Source: Argyresthia goedartella
Taxonomy: Eukaryota > Arthropoda > Insecta > Lepidoptera > Argyresthiidae
Length of the DNA: 64,000 nucleotides
Reading direction: 5' to 3'
NCBI GenBank assembly: GCA_949825045.1
Contig: OX463813.1
Span: 682,001 to 746,000 of the forward strand
Both the position numbers and the translations under genes were made by a program. Each line of letters opens with the position of its first letter. The stretch's first letter is position 1. The notes under the pieces are model-generated. The model was given only the letters and a program-made list of their open reading frames with translations, was not told where the DNA came from and made no database searches. Positions 39,532-50,691 of the stretch are shown here, one piece after another.

Positions 39532-42172
39532 GCCGCTCAGGGTCGTCCACTGGAACGCGCAGTCGCTGACAGGGAAGAAGCGGCTGCTCCACGTGTTCCT
39601 GAGGGACTACCGCGTCGACGTGATGCTCATCAGCGAGACACACCTAGCCGGAAGCGACAAGCTGTCGCTGCCCGGCTACTTCGTCTACCGCAAGGACGAG
39701 AAGACCTCCAGCGGCCGAACCTTTCGAGGCTTGGCAGTCATCGTCGGCAGGAAGATCGTCCACCAGCTCGTCGACGCCCAGGAGTATTCATCCCTGTATG
39801 CTTTGGGCGTCGACCTCCAGGTCGCCGGCGAGGTGCTGCGACTCTACGCCGCCTACAAGCCCCCCAGTACACCAATCCGCACCGCCGAGCTACGGGGGCT
39901 GCTACAGTCGCCGCACCCGACAATTGTCGCCGGCGACCTCAACGCCAAGCACACCGCCTGGAACTCCACCAGGGTGTGCCCAGCTGGACGCGCCATCCAT
40001 GCCGACTCCGTGAGCCACAACTACGACGTCATCGGCCCCGACGAGCCCACCCACTTCGACGCGCGGGCCGGATGGGACATCATCGACGTCGTGGTCGTCA
40101 GAGGTCTCCGGACACCGCCGAGCCAGGAGGTTCTCCCTGACCTCCCTTCGGACCACAGGCCTGTTCTTCTCGTCCTGGCGGATCTGCCCACCCGGGTATC
40201 TCCGCCAGCATCACGTCGCCGCTACCAGTGGGGCGCCTTCACCGCCGCCCTAGACCAACCCTCCACCAGTTGCCCCGTCAACCAGCCGGAAGACGTTGAC
40301 CGCCTGGCATCGCTGCTAACTACCCAGATCCGAGACGCGCTCGACCTATCATCGCACACCGTAGCTCGCGGGGGGAAGCCCAATCCTCTTCCTGCTGAGC
40401 TACGCGCACTCATCTGCGATAAGCGCGCTCTCCGGAAGCAGTGGCAGCAAACCCGCTGCCCCACGATGAAGACCAGGCTCAACGCCATGACGGCAGAGCT
40501 GAAGCGCCAACTTGATCGCCACGCTGAAGAATCTTGGGAACGCCACGTCGAGTCCATAGGCGACCACGTCCCCTCCGTGCATCGCCTGTGCCGGGCTTTG
40601 TCGACCACTCCTGCTCCTGTTCGACCAATCCTGGGCAGCGACGGCCTACCAAGATTCCGAGCCCAAGACCGTGCAGAGATCTTCGCCGAATGCCTCGAGA
40701 AGCAATTCAAGCCGAACCCAACGGATGATGTGGAGCACGTCGCAACAGTCGAGAGACACCTGCGAGAGTACTTCGCCACGCCGATAGCTCCCGAAGAGGA
40801 CCCCATCGTCGTCACGCCCGGCCAGATTATGCGTGCATTCCGACGTACCAAGCCCAGGAAAGCCCCGGGCGCAGACCGAATACCCAACACGGCGCTGTTA
40901 CATTTGCCGCCACGCACTGTGGCGGCCGTTGCGCGCCTGTTTAACGGTATCTTGCGCACGGGTCACTTTCCAACCCAATGGAAGGAGGGCTTGGTTATCA
41001 TGTTGCCCAAGCCGGGCAAGGACACCAAGCTGCCTGAGAGCTATCGGCCGATCACCCTACTGAGCACCATCTCAAAGGTGTTTGAGAAGCTCCTGTTAGC
41101 GAAGTTACTGCCCCACATCCAGCCGCGCCCGGAACAGTTCGGCTTCAGGCCCGAGCATTCTACGACGCTTCAGCTCACCAGAGTACTGAATGACATGACG
41201 GTTTGTTTGAACAAAAAAGAATACACTGTCGCAGTACTTCTGGATATGGAGAAGGCGTTCGACAGAGTATGGCACGAGGGGTTGCTGTACAAGCTGTCGA
41301 CGTCCCCTGCCCCAAGAAGAACGGTCAAGACAATCGCCTCTTTCCTGAAGAATCGCCGCTTCCGAGTGATGGTGGAAGACGCCGTCTCCGAGGAACATCC
41401 CGTCGCAGCCGGCGTCCCCCAGGGCTCCTGCCTGTCTCCCGCCTGCTACGCCCAATACACGGACGACATCCCCGTCGGGCCGGGTGCCCAGCTGGCACTC
41501 TTTGCAGACGACGCAGCCTACTATGCGTCGTCGTTCCAGGCTCCGCACGCTGCCATCAAACTGCAGCGCACCCTGGACATCTTGCCCGACTGGCTCGCCA
41601 AGTGGCGACTGTCCGTCAATGTTGGGAAAACGCAGGCGCTCATCACAGGCCAGAGTCTCCTTCCGCCATCGCTCCAGCTCCAGGGACAGCACATCGAGTG
41701 GTCTTCGCAGGTGAAGTACCTGGGAGTGACCATTGATCGCCGGCTCACCATGAAGCAACACGTCGACAACGTCGTCAGCCAGGTCAAGGTGGCACGCGCC
41801 AAGCTGCGTCCACTTTTCGACTCCAGCCTCCCTCTGAGGGCGAAGCTCGGGATCTACAAGACATACGTGAGATCCCGCCTCACCTACGCGGCTCCGGCAT
41901 GGTACGCCCTGTGCTCGGAGACGAACAAACGGAGACTCCGAGCCCAAGAGAACCTCTCTCTGCGTACCATCGTCGGCGCCCCCCGCTACGTGAGGAACGC
42001 GACAATCCAGAGGGACCTAAGATGGGAAACCGTGGACCAGTTTGTCCAGAGGCTGGCGAAGGGCATGTTCGCGCGTGCGGATGCATCACACCTTCCGCAC
42101 ATCGCCGAACTGGCGCCGCACCATGCGCGCCCGCCCGACCGCCGCCGCCTGCCACGCGACCTGGTTGCCTAG
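39524..42172 (+). CDS. J1 ORF2, endonuclease-reverse transcriptase
   Basis: This 882-residue protein opens H-E-P-L-R-V-V-H-W-N-A-Q-S-L. Endonuclease landmarks are Asn near residue 10, Glu38 (I-S-E-T-H), Asp138 (G-D-L-N-A-K-H) and Asp210-His211 (S-D-H-R-P), so all usual catalytic positions are present. The reverse transcriptase has K-A-P-G-A-D-R-I-P-N, Asp575 and Asp580 in L-D-M-E-K-A-F-D, G-V-P-Q-G-S-C-L-S-P, and F-A-D-D with Asp662-Asp663. No RNase H follows, as usual in the jockey clade. The end has G-A-P-R-Y-V-R-N-A-T-I-Q-R-D-L, a jockey-family signature. It nicks target DNA and copies the element RNA in place. The start at 39524 overlaps ORF1 by 8 bp. Confidence 0.93.
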   Translation: MHEPLRVVHWNAQSLTGKKRLLHVFLRDYRVDVMLISETHLAGSDKLSLPGYFVYRKDEKTSSGRTFRGLAVIVGRKIVHQLVDAQEYSSLYALGVDLQVAGEVLRLYAAYKPPSTPIRTAELRGLLQSPHPTIVAGDLNAKHTAWNSTRVCPAGRAIHADSVSHNYDVIGPDEPTHFDARAGWDIIDVVVVRGLRTPPSQEVLPDLPSDHRPVLLVLADLPTRVSPPASRRRYQWGAFTAALDQPSTSCPVNQPEDVDRLASLLTTQIRDALDLSSHTVARGGKPNPLPAELRALICDKRALRKQWQQTRCPTMKTRLNAMTAELKRQLDRHAEESWERHVESIGDHVPSVHRLCRALSTTPAPVRPILGSDGLPRFRAQDRAEIFAECLEKQFKPNPTDDVEHVATVERHLREYFATPIAPEEDPIVVTPGQIMRAFRRTKPRKAPGADRIPNTALLHLPPRTVAAVARLFNGILRTGHFPTQWKEGLVIMLPKPGKDTKLPESYRPITLLSTISKVFEKLLLAKLLPHIQPRPEQFGFRPEHSTTLQLTRVLNDMTVCLNKKEYTVAVLLDMEKAFDRVWHEGLLYKLSTSPAPRRTVKTIASFLKNRRFRVMVEDAVSEEHPVAAGVPQGSCLSPACYAQYTDDIPVGPGAQLALFADDAAYYASSFQAPHAAIKLQRTLDILPDWLAKWRLSVNVGKTQALITGQSLLPPSLQLQGQHIEWSSQVKYLGVTIDRRLTMKQHVDNVVSQVKVARAKLRPLFDSSLPLRAKLGIYKTYVRSRLTYAAPAWYALCSETNKRRLRAQENLSLRTIVGAPRYVRNATIQRDLRWETVDQFVQRLAKGMFARADASHLPHIAELAPHHARPPDRRRLPRDLVA

Positions 42173-42524
42173 CCGGCGATCACCCACTGCACACCAGCGC
42201 CACAAGAAGACCACCGCCCGCAGGGGCCATCCGATGACCTGTCCACAGGAGTGGACAGAGGCGATTCTTCGGGAAGAGGTCCGTCGACCTGACCCCGACT
42301 CCCCACGCCCCAGAAGGGGTGCGTGAGATGACTATGATGATGATGATGCGAGTTTAGTTACATTTTAACGGTGATCGAGTGCTAGTACAAGGATAATCGG
42401 AGAGAAAGACTCTTCGTGTGAATAGTGTGTGTGTTTTAATTAGTGGATTTCAGGTACAGTTCGTGTGAATTGTAAGTGCGTAATTTGGGTAATAAAGTGA
42501 GTGTTTTATCTAGTGGATTAATTC

Positions 42525-45500
42525 ATAATTCATAATTCTTTATTGCACACACACATATTAAATTTAAAAGGTTACATTAGGAGAAATCATATGTACAAAG
42601 GCGAGCTTATCTCTAAAAAGAGATTTCTTCCAGCAAACCAAGGCATGAAAGCGAAATGTATCATGAAAGGGTAGGCAGTGTACAATATCTAATATCTAAT
42701 CTATACTAAAATACATATATAATATAAAATACGGAAAATAAAATACTTACATACCAGACTACTAAATACAATACATATATATAGTTTATATATTATAATG
42801 ATATACATACTATATATAACTCTCACGAAAGAGAAAGGAAGTGCTCTTTTACCCGGTTTTTGAAAGAGACAAGAGAGGGACAGTCTCTTATAGTGCTAGG
42901 TAGTGCGTTCCACAGTCGAACCGCCTGCAGCCTGAATGAATGCTCATATGCCGAGGTGCTATGCCTTGGAGTGGCTAAGAGTGAGACCGTGTGGGATCTC
43001 CGGTGCCGATCTCCTGAAAAGAGATACTCAAAGCGGTCTCGAAGGTAGCTGGGATAGCGCGGATTTTTCAATATATTGAAAAGATAAGAGAGAATATGAG
43101 TGTCTCGGCGACGACGAATTGGAAGCCAACCCAACTCTTTGCGATATTGAGAAACATGGTCGAATTTGCGCAACCCGAAGATAAACCGAATCCCAAGATT
43201 CTGAAGTCGTTCGAGTTTGTTCAGTAAATCTTCGTTCGCGCTCGCCCAACAGACATCGGCGTAGTCGATTAGTGGCAGGAGAAGGGACTGAGCAAGGGTA
43301 ATTTTGGTCTGCCGTGGCAAGAAGTACTGCAAACGCCTGAGGGAGTGAAAAGACGCAAAGACCCGTCTGCTGACCTCGCTGACATGTGGAGACCAAGACA
43401 GCAGGTTGTCAAAAATAACCCCAAGGTTTTTCGCCTGATCTGTATACTCTATTGTGATGCCATTGTATGACACGGGAACAATAAGTTTTTGTATCAAGGA
43501 AAGCGTGTGCCTGGTTCCTAAAAGCATGGCTTGTGATTTGGTCGGGTTTACCAACAGCCCGTATGATAAGGCCCAGTCTTTCACATTCTCGAGGTCAGCA
43601 TTCAGTGCCTCCACGGTTGAAGCTACATCGCAGGGGCAAAAGTGGCGATAAATTTGGAGATCATCTGCGTAAAGATGATACGAAGAAGAGATAACGTCGG
43701 AGATAGAGTTGATGAAGACTGAAAATAGAAGAGGAGAGAGAATACCACCTTGAGGCACTCCTGAGGAAAGATCACACCATTGAGTTTCGGTCTCTTCAGA
43801 TTTAATGCGTTGCTGACGACCTCTCAGGTATGAGTGGAACCAGTTAGCAGCATGGACGGAGACATTCAGAGAGCTCAATATAGCGACCAGAATGTCAAAA
43901 TCGACACAGTTAAAGGCATTGCTAAAGTCAAGCAGGGCTAGGACCGTGACCAACTTCTGATCCATGGCTAGCTGTATGTCATCGCTGACTTTTAAGAGTG
44001 CTGTGGTAGTACTATGGCCTGGTCTGAACCCAGATTGGAAAGGATTGAGAAGTTTGTTTGATGAAAGGTAAAAGGAGAGTTGGGAGTGGACTATGGATTC
44101 AAGGACTTTGGAGAGAATGGGTAGGATAGATATGGGCCTATAATCTTTGAAGGAGGAGGGATTGGATTTTTTTGGCAGTGGGATAACGAGTGCTTTCTTC
44201 CACAGACTAGGAAAGGAGCTCACCGATAGAGAGAAGTTGATGATGTGGGTAATTGGAGGAAGCAACTCCTCAAGGACGCTGTGGATCATCTGATAGCTGA
44301 CGTTGTCGCCACCAGCAGCTTTAGATGTGATAGCTAGCACTGCCTTTCTAACTGCACCGATTCCGACAAGCTTAAAGTTAAACGGTGAGTTGCGGACTGC
44401 AGCCCTCGATCGTAGACAATGAAGGGTTGCCTCCTTAGTGGTAGGGTCCATCACGACGGGAGGAGAAGAAAAAAACTGGTTGAGACCGTTGAGATCGACA
44501 TTACCTGAAGTAGATTCCTGGGACTTGCCAACACCAATGGTTTTAAGGAACTTCCATGCCTGAGCTGGAGTGTAAATCTCTATACGCTCATGGATGTGGC
44601 GTCGCTTGGCATCGCGGCACATGCGGTTGCACAGGTTACGGAGGCGTTTAAAAGCTAGGAGATTGTCGTTGGTCGGGTCCCTCTTATATCGCCCTTTTGC
44701 ACGGTTTCTTTTTGCCATTAAACGCTTGATGGCGTCGGTAAGCCACGGGGCAGGAAGATGTTTGACCCTGACTTTTTTCATTGGTGCGTGCTTGTCGAAA
44801 AGCCCAAGGACAATTGAGTTGAACTTCAGGATTTTGTCATCAACGGTCTCACAAGTCATGACAGGGTTCCAATCAACAGATGAGGCATCGGATTTAAGGG
44901 AGTCGACGTCCACACCTTTGAAGCTCCGAATATCCAGAAATTTGGCTTTGCGCTTAGTGGGCCTAACTTTGTATGAAAGATAAACCAGGTCGTGGTAAGA
45001 GAAGGGAGCGGTAAGCTGACCATGAGAAACCACCTTGGCTGTGTTGGAGACGATCATGAGATCGAGTAGGGAGGGAGTACAATGTGGTTGAAAGTGAGTA
45101 GCGCCGACGGGAAGAATATGTAAGTTAACGGAATTTACAATCGATTCAAGTTTGGTAGAGCGGGCGTTATTTTTAAGAAGACAAGTGTTAAAATCCCCGA
45201 GGATGAGAGTGTCACTATAGAGAGGGGTCAAGTCACATAGTAGCTTTTCAAAAGATTCAAAGTAATCGATGCGGAGTGAGGGGCTATAATATACACCCAT
45301 AAGAATATTGTTGTGACGCAAGCTGACCTCAAGGAAGAGATGCTCAGCCGAACCAGAGTACAGGCTTGGTGAGTGGCTGATGACTTTACAAGGAATGTCA
45401 GAACGTAAGTAGATAGCAACGCCGCCATCAGCTTTACCCGTCCTATCGTTGCGATAGAGCCTGAACCCTGGCAGAGAATACAAGGAGGAAGGAAGAGATG

Positions 45501-45917
45501 GTTTGAGAAAGGATTCTGAGACAAGAACTCCATGTATACTCTGATCGCTGAAAGCTTCAAGGAGGTCAGCATAGCTAGCAGGAATACTTTGGGCGTTAAT
45601 ATGTACGACATTGAAATTTAACTCCTATTGCGTGAACACGCTTTTCAGGCTGCTGGACAGTGACGCGTCCGCCAGGGAGTTGGCACCTCCCGCACCAAGA
45701 GAGTCACCGGTGGAAGAACATGTGAAAAGGCTATCTGTAAAATTATATATAATATCCATAAAATAAAATAAATATACTACAATAGCTAAAAATAAATATA
45801 AAACTAATATATAATCCTCGCCTTACGAGGAATAACTCTAAATTAATAAAAATACTAAAAGCCTGAACCCAGACACACTGGGGTTGCTGTGAAAGGAATC
45901 CATTACACATTACATAG
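42525..45917 (-). mobile_element. LINE-G, CR1-group non-LTR retrotransposon in the LTR
   Basis: It is inserted on the minus strand in the 5' LTR of Gypsy-R with TAATTC duplications (42519-42524 and 45918-45923). The 3' end carries two to three AATTATG units instead of poly(A), typical of CR1-like LINEs. About 3.4 kb is present; ORF1 is absent, so the copy is probably 5' truncated. ORF2 is nearly open. It is absent from the left arm. Confidence 0.88.
42823..45759 (-). pseudogene. LINE-G ORF2, endonuclease-RT with one in-frame TAG
   Basis: From ATG 45759 (complement) the frame runs 978 codons to 42823 with a single TAG at codon 45 (45625-45627), just before the endonuclease motif V-V-H-I-N-A-Q-S. 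Other landmarks: V-S-E-S-F-L, L-I-L-G-D-F-N-T, F-S-Y-H-D-L-V-Y (the common S-D-H-D form has Tyr here), A-G-G-D-N-V-S-Y, L-A-L-L-D-F-S-N-A-F, G-V-P-Q-G-G-I-L-S-P and Y-A-D-D-L-Q-I-Y. The CR1-type C-terminus has L-W-N-A-L-P and F-K-N-R-V-K. No RNase H. The lone TAG could be a recent nonsense mutation; translation from a non-ATG codon downstream, or readthrough, cannot be excluded. Confidence 0.85.
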
Positions 45918-45963
45918 TAATTCGTGTTTTTCTATCAAATACGAACCCCACGCTCGTAACATT

Positions 45964-45981
45964 TGGTGTCAGAAGTGGGAT
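45964..45981 (+). other. Gypsy-R primer binding site
   Basis: TGGTGTCAGAAGTGGGAT lies two bases inside the 5' LTR end and is identical to the Gypsy-L site. It is complementary to a tRNA acceptor end ending in CCA. Confidence 0.72.
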
Positions 45982-45986
45982 AGAAA

Positions 45987-47079
45987 ATGCCGTTAATGCC
46001 ACGAGAAACCGAGCCATAAGGAGTGACGACGCGAAGCCAAACTTCTGGGTCTGGAGACTCGACGCCTGGTACGTCGGAATCACCTGCTCCAGCTGCACAA
46101 GGAGTAGACCTCAACGTTATCTTCGTCCTCCTAAAGGAACAAGCGAGAGAGCTAAAGGAACAGTCGCGAAAACAGGAGGAACAGGCACGAATGATTCGTG
46201 AGGTACATGAGTCCACGACCGAATGGAAGAGAGAGTTGTTCGAGGTCCAGGAAAAACTGGCCGATATGGATGAAAAACTAGAGAGTCGAGTCCATGATGT
46301 CGATAAAAAAATTGAGACCTGTGAGAGCCGTCTCCAAAAACTTGAGATCAAAGTGGCTAATGGTCCAAGTACCTATGTACCCGACGCATCGGTGTCCGGA
46401 GGCGGCATGTTCAAAGTGCCTCCCTTTGACGGTAGCTCATCGTGGACTGCCTATAAGCTGCAGTTCGAGTCTGTTTCCCAGGCTAATGGTTGGAGTAAGG
46501 AGCAAGCCAGGACAGCACTGAGGTTGGCGCTGCGCGACGAGGCTCTTACCATACTAGAGGCTCTAGGAAACGACCGGACGTACGACCGCCTTCTAGAAGC
46601 CTTGGAGGCACGATACGGTGACAGTCACCTGGAGCACGTGTACCGAGCTCAGTTAAAGGACAGGACACAAGGACGTAACGAGTCCTTACAACAGTGGGCC
46701 CTGGAAATCGAGAAGTTGGTTAGGAAGGCCTATCAACGTACGTCAGCATCCTTTGGGGACAGTATGCTGGTGCAGGCCTTCATCGATGGGATCCGGGATC
46801 TGGAAGTGAGGGCAGCCGTGCGATTGGGACGTCATGGCAGCCTAAAGGATGCAGTAGCCTGTACGACAGGATTCATCCAGGCCTTTCAGGGTGCGAGAAG
46901 TGTCGACTACGAAGCCAGTAGATTCCCGCCGCGAATTTTGGCCACGTTGCTACCATTGTGGAGAACGTGGTTACCTGCAGTCAGGCTGTCCAAAAAGGAC
47001 TAGGAGGGACAGAGACCCCGCTCCAATGGCGAGGAAAATAGGCTCTGTGGAGTCAGAGCCCCAACAGGGAAACGAATAA
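45987..47079 (+). pseudogene. Gypsy-R gag
   Basis: The ATG at 45987 is followed by TAA at codon 11 where Gypsy-L has Lys. The rest is open to a 20-bp deletion near 46858 that shifts frame, and the zinc knuckle C-Y-H-C-G-E-R-G-Y appears in another frame (46891-47079), with Tyr replacing the knuckle His. Coiled-coil and capsid-like parts match Gypsy-L residue for residue over long stretches. Damage is different from that in Gypsy-L, so it arose after the duplication. Confidence 0.85.
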
Positions 47080-47090
47080 AAGCAAGGACT

Positions 47091-50000
47091 ATGGGACGAG
47101 TGCTGGCTGGCGGTCGAAATGTCCCAATTATGATCTCACAGGCAAACGAAGGGAATAGTCTGGTTGTCAATGGAGAAATCTGTGGAATACCATGTCTCCT
47201 TACCATAGACACCGGAGCTTCTCGGACTGTGATCAGCTCTCGGCAACTGAGACACCTGACCAGAGATCATCTAGTCCGACCTAGGCATCTCCAGCTGCAA
47301 ACTGCTACCGGCCAGTACATTTCCGTCCAAGGAGAATGAGAGTTAGCTGTGAAAATAGGTGAAAAAGAATACTGGCATAAAATGATCGTTGCTAACATCG
47401 TCGACGACTGCATTATTGGATTGGATTTTATGAGGAGACATGACTGTAAAATCGACTTGAAGGTTGGAGTTCTAAAGTTTGGAGTTGATGAGATTCCTAT
47501 ACAAGGTGGAGTAAATGGAAATGTTTACTGTACCAGGAGAACCATTCTTCAACCAAGGTCACAGGTTTTAGTTCCAGTGAAATTGCCGAACTCCACAAGG
47601 CCGCAATCTCACCGCTGTGTGGTGGTAGAGAGGTTGGATGCTGATAAACCGTGGATAACAGCCCGTAAAATGGTAACCACGGCATCTACAGCATTTGTAA
47701 GGATCCTTAATCCAAGCGACATGGAATGAGTCCTCAATAAAGGAACGCTGGTCGGATCATGCCAAGAAATTTCTTGGATAAGAGGCTGCCGGGAATCTGA
47801 GGTAAACGTGAAACCTGGGCATGTTAAGCCTTCAATGGATGTTGAAAAATTACTAAATGACTCCAGGGAGCACCTTACCGAGGAGGCATTCCTTAAGGCG
47901 CGTAGCTTACTGCTACGATATTGCAACGTCTTTTCTTCGCATGATGATGACATTGGAAGAACTGGAGTGGTTCAGCATGAGATCGACACTGGGGAAACTA
48001 TGCCTATCCGACAGCGCCCTCGGAGAGTTCCAGTAGCTCGGGAGAAGGAGGTTGAGGGCATGATCGAGGAAATGCAAAGAAGCGGCGTTATTGAACCTTC
48101 AACAAGCCCGTGGTGTTCTCCCGTAGTTTTGGTTAAGAAGAAGGACGGCACCATGAGATTCTGTATTGACTACCGTCGACTTAATGATGTATCCAAGAAG
48201 GACAGTTATCCACTTCCACGAATCGACGACACTTTAGACACATTGAACGGATTGAAATGGTTTTCAACGTTGGATCTGAAAAGTGGCTATTGGCAAGTCG
48301 AAATCAAGGACAAGGATAAGGAGAAAACGGCCTTCTCTACTGGCAAGGGACTCTGGTAGTTCAATGTTATGCCATTTGGACTGTGTAATACACCAGCCAC
48401 ATTTGAGAGATTAATGAAACAAATATTAGCTGGACTTCTAGGAGAAACTTGCTTGGTCTATTTGGATGACATCATTATCGTTGGTAGAGACTTCAACGAC
48501 CACTTGAATAAATTGGAGCAGGTGCTAGGCAAACTACGAGGGGTAAATCTGAAACTCAGTCCGAAGAAATGCTCGTTTTTCAAACGTAAAGTGAATTAAT
48601 TGGGACACGTGAATTTGGAAGGACGGCATCTAGACAGATCCTGAGAAGATTAGCGCCGTGAAGGATTGGCCGACGCCAAAAGACAAGACTGCAGTACGTG
48701 CCTTTTTGGGGCTTTGTTCATACTACAGACGTTTTGTGAAGAACTTCTCGGATATAGCAAAGCCTTTGCATCAACTAACGGAAGAAAAGCGATCATTTGA
48801 CTGGAACGAACAATGTGAGTCAAGTTTCAACGAGCTTAAAGGAAGACTCTGTGAAACGCCAATATTGGGGTATCCAGACCCGGACGAGGATTTCATTGTG
48901 GATACAGATGCTAGTAACACTGGAATTGGAGGTGTCTTGTCGCAAAAGAAAGGAGATAACGAAGTTGTGATTGCATATTTCAGTAAGTCATTGTCAAAAC
49001 CAGAGAGGAATTACTGTGTAACTCGGAGGGAATTGCCAGCAGTTGTCAAGACGTTACAGAATTTCAGCAAATACCTGCTGGGAATAAAGTTTCGTATCAG
49101 AACTGACCATGCTGCTTTAAAGTGGTTGCTAGAATTTAAAAACCCCGAGGGACAAGTGGCGAGATGGATTGAACAACTGCAGGAGTATGATTTCATCATC
49201 GAACACCGTAGTGGGAAATCACATGGAAATGCTGACGCCCTATCACGTAGACCTTGTGCGGACGACTGTAAACATTGCTCAAGACAAGAAGGCAAGGAAT
49301 GTGTTCGAATGATAAGAACTGATACGGTTAGCGACGAGTGGAGTGATGAAATCATGCAGCAAGCGCAACAAGAGGATCCTGACGTGAGACCCATTTTTGA
49401 TTGGATTAATGCTGGCGCACCTAAACCAAGATGGTGTTATGTAGCTCCTATGAGTGCGGTAACAAAACGCTACTGGGCACAATGGGATAGCTTGGTTATG
49501 CATAATGGCGTTCTATGTAGAAAATGGGAATCAACAAATGGGAAGGATGCTCAACTGCAAGTCGTTGTCCCAAAGAAAAGGGTGAAAGATGTTTTGAGAA
49601 GCTTTCACGATGGAACATCTTGTGGACACCTTGGAGTATAAAGGACCCTAATGAAAATTCGGCAACGCTTTTATTGGATTCACTGCCGAGAAGATGTTGA
49701 TAATTGGTGTAAACGATGCACTAACTGTGCATCAGTCAAGGGACCGCATACCCGTAGCCGAGGAACACTCAAGTTATACAACGTGGGAGCCCCTTGGGAA
49801 AGGGTTGCATTAGATGTCGCAGGACCATTCCCAGCATCGGACTCCGGAAACAAGTACATTCTTGTCGTGATGGATTACTTCACGAAGTGGCCTGAAGTAT
49901 TTGCCATTCCTAATCAAGAAGCGGTAACCATAGCTGAAAAGTAAGTGAACGAAGTATTCTGCCGGTTTGGGGTACCACTCAAAATCCACAGTGATCAAGG

Positions 50001-50691
50001 AAGAAACTTTGAGTCTGCGGTCTTTCAGGAGACTTGTCGCATAATGGGAATTCATCAGACGAGGACTACGGCGTATCATCCACAGGCAGATGGAATGGTT
50101 GAGAGATTTAACCAGACACTGGAGAGACATCTAGCCAAGGTCGTTGAGAGCCATCAAAAAGATTGGGATCGGCATATCCCCCTCTTCCTGTTGTCTTATA
50201 GGTCGGCAACTCACGAAAGTACGGCGGTTACTCCATCGTATGCGAATTTTGGAAGAGAACTCCGTCTGCCTGCAGTTCTCCTGACTGGATGTCCGCCCGA
50301 TACACCAAGGACCATCACGGAATATGCAAGTGATTTGCGGGATCGGATTGATGATGTTCACAGCCTGGTACGTGAACACTGGCTCCACGCTAGCATAAAG
50401 ATGAAAACCCGATATTACCGGAAGTCTTATCAAGTGGGTTTTGAGGAAGGTTCATTGGTGTGGCTACATAACCCTATGCGACGAGTAGGAAAGTCCCCGA
50501 AACTATCTCCGAATTGGGAAGGGCCTTACAAGGTGGTCACCAAAATAAACGACGTCACGTATCGAATCCAGCGGAATCCTCGTAGTCCGAGCAAGATTGT
50601 TCATGTTGACCGGCTGGCCAGATACCACGGAAATAATGATGCTCGGGACGAGCATGTCTTAGCAGGGGGTAGTGTTACGCCGGTAGGTTAG
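47091..50691 (+). pseudogene. Gypsy-R pol: protease, RT, RNase H, integrase
   Basis: The protease (I-D-T-G-A-S-R-T-V) is interrupted by TGA at about 47337 (Arg codon in Gypsy-L). The reverse transcriptase has R-F-C-I-D-Y-R-R-L and Y-L-D-D-I-I-I-V-G, with TAG at 48357-48359 and about 48630 (both shared with Gypsy-L) and a private stop and deletion near 48598. RNase H ([16 protein letters not shown]) and integrase ([23 protein letters not shown]) follow. The integrase keeps the 25 bp missing from Gypsy-L but has a TAA near 49639 and a TAA-type break at 49942. The C-terminus overlaps the LTR. Confidence 0.88.

Larger units (their letters stand above)
37112..42347 (+). mobile_element. J1, full-length jockey-clade LINE with two open ORFs
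   Basis: It is bordered by GCGAGTTTAGT at 37101-37111 and 42348-42358. The 5' UTR (37112-37347) starts GGAGTGTCGTCGACCG; ORF1 and ORF2 overlap by 8 bp; the 3' UTR (42173-42330) ends in a short ATG-repeat tail (about 42332-42347). No frameshift or stop interrupts either ORF. It is much more GC-rich than its surroundings. Three degraded relatives lie in this window (J2, J3, J4). By structure it is the only element here that looks potentially active. Confidence 0.92.
36537..45961 (+). repeat. Gypsy-R 5' LTR, interrupted by J1 and LINE-G
   Basis: LTR pieces are 36537-37111, 42348-42524 and 45918-45961. Both interruptions have target duplications: 11 bp for J1 and TAATTC for LINE-G. The first piece keeps the whole upstream promoter region up to the predicted start site; the R-U5-like remainder lies after J1. 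Confidence 0.88.

Noticed and set aside
41105..41947. Long reading frames on the strand opposite J1 ORF2, and similar ones opposite J2, J3 and J4
   Set aside because: They mirror the GC-rich jockey coding frames, show no family motif, and lose coherence where the real frame is broken.
45962..50672. An env gene that would make the gypsy element virus-like
   Set aside because: No frame follows integrase before the LTR; the integrase C-terminus overlaps the LTR start.
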